A stretch of DNA of 64,000 bases from Hydnum rufescens UP504 (Eukaryota; Basidiomycota; Agaricomycetes; Cantharellales; Hydnaceae): NCBI GenBank assembly GCA_014904985.1, contig MU129059.1, forward strand, positions 23,878-87,877, in the 5' to 3' direction. The position numbers were made by a program, and so were the translations under genes. Of the stretch, positions 11,100-22,733 are shown piece after piece. The notes under the pieces are model-generated. The model was not told where the DNA came from. It made no database searches and saw only the letters and a list, made by a program, of their open reading frames with translations. Every line of letters starts with the position of its first letter. Position 1 is the first letter of the stretch.

Positions 11100-11278
11100 C
11101 TTGTGACCACACACCCACAGCAGCGGGTGCATGGTCGTGCAGTTGCCATTTTGGGTGGTTGCTTGTTGTGGTTGTGGAGATAGGAAGCAAGATGCAGATT
11201 CAACACCGGCAATTGCCGATACTCAAGAAGTGCCCAAGTGCTGGCGCTGCAAGCACAGTACACAATAGTACCAAGCAT

Positions 11279-11766
11279 GTATATTATAAATAAATACTAT
11301 ATAATAAAAAATTGTCCAGGAAAACCCGAAGAAGAGGATGGTAATGAGTCAGAGGTCAATAAGGCATGAGATCGCTAATTACAGAGTGGATTGGGCCACT
11401 TCTATGCATCAGAATTGGCCCAAATTTGAATATAGTAGTGTTATATATATGCTCTACATGGGCAATTGATTATCTCAGATGATAATCACATTTTTCAATT
11501 TTTCATGCCTTCAATTCCCTATTTAGGGAATTGAAGGCATGAAAAATTGAAAAATGTGATTATCGTCCGAGATAATCAATCGCCCATGTAGGGTGTATAT
11601 ATGCCATTACTATATTTAAATTTGGGCCAATTCTGATGTGTAGAAGTGGCCCAATCCACTCTGCAATTAGTGATCTCATGCCTTATTGAGCTCTGACTCA
11701 TTATCATTGGCTTCTTCAGGTTTTCCTGGGCAAATATTTATTATATAGTATTGATTTTAAATATAC
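11279..11766. promoter_or_regulatory. Palindromic shared upstream region of the head-to-head pair
   Basis: The 488 bp between the two divergent ATGs form a near-perfect palindrome centred at about 11522 (CAATTCCCTATTTAGGGAATTG). The arms are 243 bp each and nearly identical over 11,465-11,580. The position implies a duplicated, bidirectional promoter. No TATA box is certain in this AT-rich stretch. Confidence 0.65.
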
Positions 11767-11902
11767 ATGCTTGTTCCTATTGTGTACTGTGCTTGCAGTG
11801 CCAGCGCTTGGGCACTTCTCGAGTGTCGGCAATTGCTGGTGTTGAATTTTGCAACTATGCAGCCACACCCAGCAACATAAATGCGACTGCATGACCACAA
11901 CA

Positions 11903-11917
11903 CAACAGCAGCAGCAA

Positions 11918-11961
<44 letters not shown>

Positions 11962-11975
11962 ATGGCAGCAGCAGC
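11903..11975. repeat. CAG trinucleotide expansion
   Basis: An interrupted CAG/CAA tract of about 24 triplets lies in exon 1 of the right head-to-head gene and is absent from the left copy. Open frames across it on either strand (poly-Gln, poly-Ala, poly-Cys) are by-products of the repeat. Confidence 0.9.
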
Positions 11976-12057
11976 AATGGAAGCAGCAGCAACGGCAACA
12001 GTGCATGACCATGACCACGCAACCACACACCCACTGATGTGGGTGTGTGGTCATAAA

Positions 12058-12160
12058 GTAAGTTTTATCTCAATAGATACAATAGCACAAAAAGAGTAGC
12101 ACAAGCTACTCTTTTTGTGCTGCTTTCAATTCTTCTACTAACATACTTTTATTATTCCAG
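12058..12160 (+). other. Hairpin intron e
   Basis: A 103-bp intron with donor GTAAGT, a near-consensus branch site CTACTAACA and acceptor TTATTCCAG. The hairpin with AGCACAAAAAGAGTAGC arms spans about 12084-12122. Confidence 0.75.
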
Positions 12161-12410
12161 GTCATGGCCTGGTCCCAGGTACTGAATGAAACCCCACCAA
12201 ACAAACCAAACTAACAACACCACACTAAATGAACCCCACTGAATGAAATCCTGCCGAGCAAAACCATGCCAAACGACAATGCAATACGATGAGGACACCA
12301 GCAATGGGGACAGGCCGATTGAGTGGCTCAATGACACCATGCCCAATGACACTGCCAACATCACACCCCACAGAACCACACCCCCTGAGGCAGGTGTGGT
12401 TCTACATAAG

Positions 12411-12503
12411 GTAAGTAAGGTCTAACGGCACAAAAAGAGCAGTGAATGCTGCTCTTTTTGCGCTGGTTTTAATTTAAAACTAACACATTATTTATTATTC
12501 TAG
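12411..12503 (+). other. Hairpin intron f
   Basis: A 93-bp intron with donor GTAAGT, branch-like AACTAACAC and acceptor TTATTCTAG. The hairpin spans about 12427-12463. Confidence 0.7.
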
Positions 12504-12552
12504 GTTATCACCTGAAGTACATACAGCAAGATGAAGACCTGCTGAATGAACC

Positions 12553-13129
12553 TGTCAGGGCCACGCTGCGATGAGGGCACCAAACAAATGTAAACACAAA
12601 TAATTCTGGCTAAGTCCAGTGTAAGTCCAGCTAAGTCTGCAAGAATCTGGGCAAGAATGAGATAAGGAGGTTAGGGATGTTGGAGGAGCGGTCCAGCAGC
12701 CCAGAAGGGACTAGGCAGAAATGAGCACAGTGGTTCTTAAGCTCATGGAGTCAACTGGACAATACTTGGAGCTGTAGTCCGGAGTAACAGCGGAAATCCT
12801 GAGAGACCAAAGCTGGGGTCTCTGGACTTCGCTCTCAGACTACTTATACATGATGACTATACTACAGGGGAGTGATCACTAAACTGTGGGTGGTTACAAG
12901 GGGGACAGGAACAGGAACAGGGACAGGAACTTGGCCAGGGGCAAACCGGAGGCAATGGGAAATGAAAGGGAAATGAAACCAAGATAGGGTTGGATCGGAG
13001 TCAAACCAGAATCAAGCCGGAAGCAAAGTGGACTTGGGTGAAGGAACTAAGCAGAGAACTGGACTGGAGGTGGGTGGACAAGGACCAGAGTGATCCGGAG
13101 TGGACCGGAGTAAGGGACAAACCCTGACA
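12553..13129 (-). repeat. 3' LTR of Gypsy A
   Basis: A 577-bp LTR bounded by TGTCAGGG and CCCTGACA, an exact 8-bp inverted pair. It is followed on the internal side by a purine-rich tract (GAGGGGGGTGA on the minus strand), the expected polypurine primer. It shares TCTCAGGATTTCC-type words with the Gypsy B LTRs, so the families are related. Confidence 0.85.
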
Positions 13130-13178
13130 TCACCCCCCTCTTAGGGCCGATTGTCCTGATTGGCCAGAGGAGCAGGGA

Positions 13179-14416
13179 TCAATGGGTCAACCAGTCTGGG
13201 AGGTCTGCAGGGGGTTCGGTTAGGAGTGGACATGTCCGGAACCCAATGGAGGAGAAGTCAATGGCGCTGATCCGCTGTGGAGCTTCCAGATGAGCAAGGT
13301 GGAACTCTGTGATGACTTCCAGGGCATTACCTAGATTGGTCTCTGGAAGCCATTGGTTCTCCGAGGGTGGGTAGCCTTTCCATTTCACCAAGTACTGGAG
13401 TTGGCCTCAGAAATAGCAGGAGTTTTCAATCCGTTCTACCTCATACTCCTCCTCACCACCATGGAGGATAGGAGGAGGCAGAGGATGTGCAACACAATCC
13501 ATAATTGGGTCAGGCCAGAAAGGGCAGAGTTTTGAGACATGGAACACTGGGTGGACTCACATGGAGGGGGGAAGTTTGAGCCGGATAGCAGAGCGGGAGA
13601 TCACCTTGTCCACTTTGTATGGGCCTAACCACTTGTCCGAGAGTTTCCAGGCTGGGCAGTCAATAGAAATGTTGTGAGCATCCAGCCATACTGAGTCTCT
13701 GACTGCATACTCTGGGGCTTCTGTCTGGTGAGCATCATAGTGACGAGCCATGTCCTCGGCTGCTTGGCAGAGAGTGGACTGGGCTTCCTCAGAGGTTTTC
13801 TGCATCCGTGTGACGAAGTCTGTGGCTGCTTCGACAACTCCAGGGCAGATTGGTTCAGTACCGAGGTGAGGATCTTGGCCAGAGTCAAGGCAGAATGGGG
13901 TTTCCTGGGTGGAGGAGTGAATCCGGTTATTGTATGCAAACTCTGCCATAGGGAGCCAGTCTGCCCAATCATTTTGTCTGTGGTTGACAAAGATCTGGAG
14001 GTACTGCTCGATCTCCTGATTGACTCACTCCATCTGTCCATCTGTCTGGTGGTGGAATGCTGTGGAGAAGTTGGTTTTAACTCCAAGGAGTGAATTGAGT
14101 TCCTTCATGAACTTCGAGGTGAATGTGGTGCCCCGATCGCTGATGATGGTCTCTGGAAGGCCATGGTGCCTCCAGACATTGTCTCGGAAAAGGCGGGCGA
14201 CTCCGGCGGAGTCCACTGTGGTTGTTGTGGGCATCACATGAATCCGTTTGGAGAGTTGGTCAATGACGATCATCACACTGTCAAATCCATGCGACTCTGG
14301 GAGCTCCATGATCATGTCCACTGATATGACTTGCCATCGGTGGTCCAGAACTGGATTAGGGTGGAGAGTTCTGGACAGTTTGGATGGGAAGGTTTTGGTC
14401 CGATTGCAGGTGTCAC
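13179..14416 (-). pseudogene. Gypsy A integrase and chromodomain fragment
   Basis: The minus-strand frame encodes the C-terminal part of a chromovirus polyprotein. In order it has the end of the zinc-binding region (TCNRTKTF), catalytic-core pieces (MDMIMELPESHGFDS, LPETIISDRGTTFTSKF), the AEFAYNN region, the GPYKVDKVI domain, and a chromodomain (YLVKWKGYPPSENQWLPE) ending at 13179. Three in-frame TGA codons (14025, 13557 and about 13407) each replace an arginine relative to Gypsy B or related elements. The 5' half (gag to RNase H) is absent: the frame is broken at 14416 by the LTR of the next element, and the rest does not reappear after the gap. Only about 50 bp separate the chromodomain stop from the LTR. 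Confidence 0.85.
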
Positions 14417-14890
14417 TGTTAATTCGGTAGTATCTGAATTAAGGAGTGGGGAGGGACTGGAGGATGGAGGAGGTTCCAGTTCCAATGGATTAGTCCAGTC
14501 CGTGGGACTGAGACCATTCCGCCTAGCCTGACAGGCTAGTAGTTCCTGGAGGGTTAGGGTTTCTATGCCCACTAGGGCAAAGTAAGAAGGTTTAGGCATA
14601 AAGCTGGGAGTCGCACAGTGTGTAGTGCGTAATCAACAGGTCCGCGACTCTAGGAGATGGACAGTTGATGGTGGTAGAAAAGATATCTTTTCCAGGCATT
14701 GCCATGGCTCTTTCCATACAGGCAGTATGACTAAGAAGGACTATGTAAGAAAAGGGGCAATTCCTGGGGCAGCACCAAACTCCTCTATGAGGAGAAGCTT
14801 TCCACCAGTTTGGATCTAGAAAGCTATAGTAAACCCATTTAAAAGTATGAAGCTACCCTATGGCCTAAGGGACTCATAATGCCACTAACA
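14417..14890 (-). repeat. 3' LTR of element X1
   Basis: 474 bp, TGTTA to TAACA. It is inserted in the integrase region of Gypsy A just before the codons for TCNRTK. The candidate 5-bp flank on this side is GTCAC (14412-14416). The LTR itself contains an open start (MPKPSYFALVGIE) that in the 5' copy continues into the interior. Confidence 0.85.
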
Positions 14891-14911
14891 CAGCCCCCCA
14901 GTCCCTTTGGT
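14891..14911 (-). other. Candidate polypurine tract of element X1
   Basis: The minus-strand sequence AAAGGGACTGGGGGGCTG directly abuts the TGTTAG start of the 3' LTR. Confidence 0.5.
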
Positions 14912-15095
14912 CATGAAGGGGTAATTTCTTCCATCAATGGACCCCCATATGTAATTCCAATGAGAATGAAACAACAGAACCTGGGTAATGGCTACGTCTT
15001 CGGTTATGGATCTTCACAGAGGGAGTAGGAAGCTAGGCCCCTGAAAGAATGGTGTTGGCGCATGGGAAGAGTGATCTGTGCCATTATCAGATCCG

Positions 15096-18000
15096 TCAAC
15101 CCCTTGTAGGCATGAGTGCATAATCCATCCTGAAGCTCCAAAGGGATGGCCTCGCGACAGCCATTTGATCGTGGCGTAGTCCCCTTGGTACGGATCCCAT
15201 CCATTTACTCTCCTTCCTGGATGGCAGACTTGTTTGGCTGGTAGTGCATGCGGTGGGATAAGGCTCGTGGACCAAGCGCCATTCTCCGCGTCCTGACGAT
15301 TCTTCCACTGTAGTGATACTCGACTTGTGGAACTGCGGGAGTTTGGTGACATCGGTATCAGGCCTTAGACTGCTTAACCGCCTCATTTCGTAACCCGACG
15401 AGGATTTCTGTAACGATTCGAGAATCATAGTTCTGCCCGGTCCCTCTGGAAGGTTTCCAACGGCTCTGGGCAGTTGGGACTCATGAAGACACTCGTAGGC
15501 ATGTATGTGGGGCCCATTAATACGATCTGGGGCACCCTTTCTGTTGATCCTGGTGCTCCACGCGATGACAGGGTCCTTTTTTGAACTATGCGAAACCATT
15601 CCTGTTATGGGATTTTGTGACACGGACAGACGGGCCCAGGGGTCAGGGATGCAGTCCTTTTGTTTCCGATTGAGGAAGACTCACAGTCCAGTAGTAAAGG
15701 GCCCATTCCCATGGTCGTTCGGGTAAGGAGACCTCATGTTCTTATCGCGTTCGCAGATCCCTTGTGCTCGGCTGGGAGCTTGAACCACTACTGTGAGCCG
15801 ATTACACAGAATGGGCAGTAGGCTGAGTTTCGGAAGGAAGATCGTGCCCCATGTAACCTTTGACGTGGGCTTGCTGAGACGTTTGGTGTTCCTTCTCGAC
15901 TCTCCCGGAATGAGGAGTGCACCCTGCTGATATCTATCACGACCATGTGATCTCCTGTGTCTCTCCGCTGGCCATGATACTTGACAGGAGGGCTCCTCTC
16001 CTTTAATGACGACTACAGTGGGGGTACGACAACAGGCTCGTCTAAATCCTATAGTTGTCGTGGGTTCCGTGGCGCTGAGCCCATTAGGTAATCTGTTCAG
16101 TCTGGACTGGTGCACATCGAGGCAAGGGTCTGTCATCTTGATCGTCCTGGGTTTAGCTTTGTGGTGGTATCCCTTTGGCTTGGCTGGAATACTAGGCTGA
16201 ACGATAACGGGATCTATTTCCGGGCAGCTGTCATGGGTGTATATTATATGATTGCAAGTCCCTACTCCTTTGCCGTTATTTGGCTGGAGTTGGTACAGAT
16301 ATTCGGACAGTGCAGGAACGTGGTAAGGACCCTGGAGGGTAGGGTTTACTCTACCACTCCCAGGAATGTCATATTCCGACCCCATGATTTCACCCGATCG
16401 CAGGACTTCATAGGCATTAGTACATAGTGAAGGCATGGGTAGTCTTTGTTCGTGTCTTCCCGGATTTGCGACGTTTCTAGAAAGGATCTTGGGGGACAGT
16501 CCTTCGGACGAGTTGACGTAGATTGGCCCGTCCTCCCCGATGTCGTCTTCAAGGTCGACGTTGAGCTGGTGGCTAAACCATTCGGGTCCCGGATCGCCGT
16601 CGTAAGACTGTCTTATTTCGATCGGTGAGGCTTTGTGTCCACTATTGACAGTCATGTCATCTAGGTGGCCTAAGACAGCATCCCTTTGAGTTCCATCCAA
16701 TACGTCGGTATCGTCGGTCTTGGGTTGAAGGTAGCACCATGACATCGTTCCGTAGTCCGGAGGGGATTGCCACAGTAAGTTTTGGACCAGAACATCCTCG
16801 CGTTCTTCATTTCTAATTGAAACAGTCCCATAGAGGTATGACGGGATTTCAGTTTGAAACCGTCGATGGAGTTCTGGCAATCCCTTAACACAGGTCCGAT
16901 CAAGTACCAACAGTTGAAGATTATGGGGCATTGGTTCAAGCGTAATTTTAGAAGACCTGTCAAGGTTCTTGATGGCAAATATTCGCAATGCCCCCGTGGC
17001 CAGTTGCAGTAGCCAAGGTTTGTATTCGATGGGCCGGGTCTGATTCACCCACCAGGACCACTGATGGACTTTGTTCATTTCATATTCCCAATAATCTGCG
17101 AACTTAGTCCAGTCCTCGATATTGATATCAGACATGTCACCAATGAGGAGTTCAATCTTGAACCCATTAGGAACCTGGACGCGACAACGTAAGATACTCA
17201 ATGGAGGTGTCAACATATTCTTTCTTATTTTCCTCAGTGGAGGGTGTATCAGGATCACCAGGCTGGAGTTCGGTTGCAGCCATTTCATCCAAGTGGTAAG
17301 GGAGGTATCCAAAAATCGTTGGCAGACAATGGTCAAACTGAGGCGTCCTCGGATGAATTTAATGCGGCTTTCTAAGACCGTTCGTCTGATAGGCTTCGCG
17401 CGGGATCTCGAGTACTTGTAAGGTTCTGTGACAAGAACCCTTCTTGTTGGGCCAAATCCATTTTTAATGATGAGGACGCTTGTGCTTGTAACAGTGTGCT
17501 TCATTCGCGAAGACGACAATGGGGCGTAGTCCCGTTCTACCCATTGATGGGAACCCTGAGGTACGGTTTTAAATTCTGACAGGCCCATAGGCATCACATC
17601 CTGGTGTTCGTCCCTGCAGCATTTTCGGGCCCCAACCATGATGACGTTCAATTGGCCTTTGGTATGTCTTAGTGACGGGGAAGACACCTTGGAGCTTTGA
17701 TCCGTAGGTTCGGTATCATACCCGTTATCTTGACTCAAGTCACCAGTCTTGAATTTCCACTTAGATCCGGTCTCGTATGACCTTGGGGGGCCTCCGCCCG
17801 TTGTGTCTTGACTGTCTATACGAATTGGGGCCTGGAGGTTGTGACTAGACGGGAGAACTGGGGTTACTCTTAGGGGCAATCCATAATCTCGCTCCTCTTC
17901 CTTGCTCGTAATAAAGCTTGAGTTCAGGGAACCATCTCGCGACATATACTTGTTTTCCCTGGCTACTGCAATGCTCATAGTCATCATGGAACGCTCGGGT

Positions 18001-21000
18001 TGTAAGAATCTCTTTATCCATTCGGGTTTCGTGGTCCTGGACGAGTTGGATAGCTCATTCAGTTTAGATTCTGGGATACCATTTTCGAGTATGATGGTAA
18101 CGCCCACTCGGTAAGTCGTAGGAGTCCTGATCGGCCCGATCTCATTGTTCTGAGGCTTTATGGCTTTGTTCAATCACAGAGGTGGCTGCGTAACATCGTT
18201 CCTGTTCTTTTGACGGTAGCAGTCCCATGATGAATGTCGGACCCCTTTGGTTACGACAACACACGCTGTCAGGGCCAGGTACCTAATCCCTGTAGGTGTC
18301 GAGGCAGACTTGAGTTGTACAGGTATGAACACTCTCGTTCCGATTACTGAGGGGTCGCGCCCATTATCGGCAGTTGCGCCGTCTCAATATTTTAGGGCTG
18401 GGGCTCCCTGAGTTGCGCTCAACACATCTTGGATACTCGGTAAACCTATGATACCATCTGTTGGATGGTGGTGGGCTTCATGTCTAGACCATGCCACCCT
18501 TTGGGGTAGGCTACAGCCTAGTTCTCTGCTTCTATCCACCATGACGTCTGAGCTCCAAGGACAGATGTCCTTTTTGGAGAGAAGGCAATTCGTCCCTTTA
18601 CGAGTCCTACAGAAGTGTATTACCGACTCAGGAAGTTTGAAGGTTGCACTACTGGCTATATCGGCAGCTCCAACTGGTCCTGTTACCTTACTCTTGAGAC
18701 CGTACTGGGGGTAGACACACGATGCTACTGTCTGACAGTACAGACACGATACCCATACATTTCGTACTACAGGTTTGCGATATCTCCCGCCTTTAGCTGA
18801 AGCTGCCCTTAATAGTTCCGTGCTGGCTTCAACGACTTCGTTTGTAGCATTCGTCCCCCCGTGAGGTTCTGGTAACCCTTTGATCTGGACGGAATCAGAT
18901 GCTGGTAGTGGCGTCTTGCGGATCTCGTATAACTTGAACGGTTCGTTCCCCTTGGGCATTCGGGACCCCTCAGTGAGACTCAGGATGGGTCTCAGGGCTT
19001 CCCATGGGAGGTGTAGGCGAGTTTGGGGGTCGAGGAAATGGTACGTATGAGTGTGTCCATCCCCATGTGTACGCCTTGCAATGGGACTATACGGGTCAGG
19101 AGACAGGTTGAATTCTCCTAGATTTGCGTTCCCATGGGGATGTTTTGCAATGTAGCTGTGCGGACCAGACAATAAATTGACTACGAGCAATGCCACATTC
19201 TGCAAAGTCCGTATGTCCCAACATTTGTAGGAGACGTGTTCGGTTCTTATTGATGAGTCCGGCCATGTCGACGTTTCCCATTTACACTCTGCTGGAATTG
19301 TATCCTCACCATAAACGGGTGTGTAGGTCATTCTTTTGAATGAGTTTTCCCTTATGAATGCCGTTCTCTTCGTAGTGGATTCCTGCCCTAGCCCATGACC
19401 AGGATTGGATGCGGGAGTCTCAGCATTTCTCAGTGATGACAGTACAGATCTTTGGGCCTCGGGTTCTTGGGTCGTCCGGTTTAAAATCAGGGACACACTC
19501 CCCTGAAATAGGTCAGCTCGCGGAACATTCTGGTTAAAGGCATCAACGAGCTCCCATGTGATAAGCTTGCTGAATCCAGACATAAAGATGTTGAGAGGTC
19601 CATGTGCTCGATGTGTGATATGGTATTCCATGACGGTCGTAAAGTAGGCATCCAAGAATCGTCGATGGAGAGTAACTGAGCTAAGACATATCTCAATGAA
19701 TCTATGGTAGTCTCCCAGGGGTTTTCATCTAAATCCTGCAATCATCTTAAGCTGTGCTACAGGGAATGGGTTCGGTGATGCACTGGTTCGAAGACTTCCA
19801 TGAGGTTCTTTCATTTTGGTTGCCACTATTCTCGCCCCATTGTCGCTAGTCTTGCTGTTTTGGGACATCGGCACCGGGATGTTTAGGGTCTGGACCCCTT
19901 GACTTCGACAGACAAGTGATACTAAGGACCAGGAGGGGGCTCGTGGACAAGGCCTCATATTTGGACCCACTCCTGTACTAGGATTGCAGATCCTAGTATA
20001 CAGGCAGGCACACGGCTGTGGATCTTGTGATTCATCATCAGTCTCGCTGTCCTCGATGCCCCTCTCGGGCCTGTATTTCCACTCGGATCTGATTTTACAC
20101 GCGCAGAAGGAACCTTTGGTTCTCGTACCTCGAACATTCGTATAGTCCATAAGCCGGGGACCATGCTCCAGGGGCATTTCCACCTGTGGGAATGGTGGCG
20201 TCACGTCATTGCTCTGATTCGTTTGTGGTCGCAGGTGCATAGTAGCCACTTTCTGGTCGGATTCCCGAACTTGTTCATCTTCCGGTCTCATAGCAGGTCT
20301 CAAACACGATGAATAGGGTTCATGTTTTCCAATAGCAATAGTGCTTGCAATTACAACCTAACCTTCTACTTGTGTGGATCTTGCCATCAACCCGAGTTTC
20401 CCAGACACGAACATCTTAACTAGCTCATCTTCGTTTAGTTCAAGCTTCGGGGTGCTATCCCAAGGCTTCCTTGCTCTGATCATTGAGAAGTTACACCCAG
20501 TATCGGCGGTTTTGCTGTCCAGCAGATTTACGGTGTAGCCTATTTGACAGTGGTAGGCTTTATCTCTAACCAACGCGACCCTTTGGGGTAGTCCACAGCC
20601 TCGTTTACCACAATTGTCTCTAGTGGGATTCGAGCTTGTTGCATTGTGCGGAATCACCATGGACTCAATCAGCCATAGAGATGACAATGTAATGAAACTC
20701 GTAAACAGTGTGACTTGAAGCTCGTCCTCATACCGGTTCCGGGCTATGGTAGAGCTCAATTGAATCTTCGTGAGGCCACCTCCCCTCATCTCTTGACCAT
20801 CTGTACAAATTGGGACATTCGGGGAACCGTTTCGCAATGTATGCTCGCCCTTCCTGGCTTCACCCATGCTCGTAGTCGCAATAGAATGCTCTGGTTGTGA
20901 GGATCTCTCTATCCACTTGGATTTTAGGGTCCTGGATGAGTCAGACAGCTCACTCGGGTTAGACTCTAGGATGTCATTCTTGAATATGGCAGTAGCATCC

Positions 21001-22733
21001 ACTCAGTGAGTCGTAGGAGCCCTGATCGACCCGGTCTCTTTGCACTGAGATTTCATGGTTTCGTCTAATCGTGGAGGTGGCTGTGTTGCACTGTATCTCC
21101 ATCCTATCCATAGCTGACGGTTTCGTGGTGCGTGTTCATCCCTTCGGGCAGAGGCAACATGCGCAATCCTGGCCAGGTTCTTGATTCCCATAGATATCAC
21201 AGGTCCAGATAGGGCAATCAACATTGTTTCTCAAAGTAGTTTGTGGCCTCGTCCACTGTATGGACTGTTCGTGAGGACGATCAGGCAATGGAACCTTTTC
21301 CCTGGCCTACAGTTCGTCCCCTCGTGAGTACAATTTGCATAGACATGTACGATGGGCTTGCTTGCATGCTGATAATTGTTCCGTTGGAATACATCCTTAT
21401 GGGACGTCGGGAACCTGATGTTGCCCGAATCGGATCGAGGGCAGTCCTGCGACGTCATTTTATGATTGGACGAGGATCCTTGCACAGAGTCTCGTAATGC
21501 ACTGTGGTGATACTTCTCAACACTAGACAGTTCCGTTCCAATCATTGTGAGTGTCAATATGAAGTTAGTAGTTTCGTCCTTTGAACATTCGGAGGGGGAC
21601 AATTCCGTGGTTGATGAGGCTGGAACCCCGAGCATAGTGGCAACAGGATCCCCTTTTTCTGACAGTCTAGCCACTTGGACTTCCTTTGCTACCAGTCGAG
21701 TTAATCCAAAGTCTATGTCCTGAGATATACCTAGAGGACTGTAGATTCCCTTGATGGCAGCATGGTTCCTTCGAGCTAAGGTTGGTCCCTTTGGATAGGA
21801 AGCCAGTATGTTTGAGGCATCCCAAAGGTGATGTCTCGCCTGGGAGACCGTAAGTTGGAGCCGGTTCAGGGTGGGAAATCTGGCTGTGAGGTTGGACTTC
21901 TCGAGATCGCATGGTCTGGGCCTGTAGTCATCACTAGCAGTAGTTTCATGGGATGAGGAGATTTCCTGTACAACTTCCCCTAGAATGACTCTGCACTGCC
22001 AGATAGCATGTGCCAGCGCCGGGTCTAGCTTGTAGTGAACAGACCCCCTACGGAAGTCATGTACAACCCAATTGAGGAGGTTGGTCGAGTCCACATCTAA
22101 GCTGTAGAGTAACCAATAGAGCCAGGTGGAGATGATCTTTACGGCCCGGGATGGGCTGTACTTGTTGCCTCGTTCGAGTGAAGTGCAGATAGTCTTGCAT
22201 AATTGAGATGAGAGACAAGCATGTTTAGGCCTTGCAGGCTCAGCATTATTTTTTAGGGGAGTAGCCACCCTTCTTGAGGTATCCACCCAACTTGAGAGGG
22301 GGCTAAGAGTTCCATTTGTGAACGGCTTGTGGGCTTGTTCAAAAACAGATGGGCCTGACAGATTTGTATCTGTGAGAATGCCTTGAGGTGTTGAAGCTTG
22401 AGCTGCAGAGGATCTAAAGACATTTTCGTGAACATTTGAATCACAAATATTTGCATCCGGAGGTGCACACAAGGAGGATGAGGGTGCCGAGTTCGAACCA
22501 TGGGCAGTCCTGTAGGGACCCGCCAATGGAGTTCTTACACACTCCACCAGTGTTAATTTGGTAGTATCCGAATTAAGGAGTGGGGAGGGACTGGAGGATG
22601 GAGGAGGTTCCGGTTCCAATGGATTAGTCCAGTCCGTGGGACTGAGACCATTCTGCCTAGCCTGACAGGCTAGTAGTTCCTGGAGGGTTAGGGTTTCTAT
22701 GCCCACTAGGGCAAAGTAAGAAGGTTTAGGCAT
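15096..22733 (-). pseudogene. Giant open frame of unknown function in element X1
   Basis: One minus-strand frame runs 2,546 codons from an ATG in the 5' LTR (MPKPSYFALVGIE) to 15096. It is interrupted only by TGA at 21231, 21003, 19725, 18384, 18174 and 15681 and TAG at 20358. By chance such a length would hold over a hundred stops. The product contains diverged internal repeats: the string IRAPTTH[stop]VDATAIF near 21.0 kb pairs with IRTPTTYRVGVTII near 18.1 kb. GLPQRVA-like, TADxG-like and QPPxRL-like motifs recur in the same order. Where modules align, TGA matches arginine. I see no membrane segments, no zinc motif and no enzyme signature. It may be a repeat-built structural protein, or a decayed frame kept open by recent duplication. 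I do not recognise it. Confidence 0.5.
22534..22550 (-). other. Candidate primer-binding site of element X1
   Basis: The minus-strand sequence TGGTGGAGTGTGTAAG starts one base inside the 5' LTR (AACA, then C, then TGG). It could pair with a tRNA 3' end; which tRNA is unknown. Confidence 0.45.

Larger units (their letters stand above)
9881..11278 (-). pseudogene. Left member of head-to-head gene pair with hairpin introns
   Basis: The minus-strand gene starts at an ATG at 11278 with an exon beginning MLGTIVYCACSAS. It then runs through at least four GT..AG introns (10995-11099, 10607-10709, 10342-10448, 10008-10115), each holding the same hairpin. Splicing exon 1 to 2 to 3 keeps one frame with matching phases (AG|A, then AT|G), broken only by one TGA. 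Exons alternate two types: type A ends near NHTPATAGVWYY and is rich in HGNA and PNE words; type B has a T-P-I-T-P-P-I-D-T-Q stretch. The second type A exon carries stops, and the gene is cut at 9881 by KDZ1. No known domain; function unknown. Confidence 0.6.
11767..12552 (+). pseudogene. Right member of head-to-head gene pair, truncated
   Basis: A mirror copy of the left gene. Exon 1 starts at ATG 11767 with MLVPIVYCACSASAWALLE, clearly homologous to the left copy, but contains a TAA and then a long CAG-family expansion that reads as poly-Ala here (poly-Gln in another frame). Two hairpin introns follow (12058-12160 and 12411-12503), separated by a 250-bp type A exon ending TPPEAGVVLHK. The type B exon is cut after about 49 bp by the LTR of Gypsy A at 12553. 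The order exon-hairpin intron-exon is the exact reverse of the left side. Non-functional as it stands. Confidence 0.55.

Noticed and set aside
11716..12054. Minus-strand poly-Cys, poly-Ala and plus-strand poly-Gln open frames
   Set aside because: They are shadows of the CAG tract; every frame across a CAG/CAA repeat is open.
10008..12503. Rho-independent terminators (hairpin plus T tract)
   Set aside because: The hairpins with A5/T5 arms look terminator-like, but this is a fungal nuclear sequence and they lie inside introns.
16006..17421. Plus-strand frames opposite the giant frame
   Set aside because: Short, frequently stopped and without motifs; shadows of the minus-strand frame.
15681..18173. 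Treating the 830-codon frame as a separate protein
   Set aside because: The neighbouring frames lie in the same register with nothing but single stops between them, so they are parts of one longer frame.
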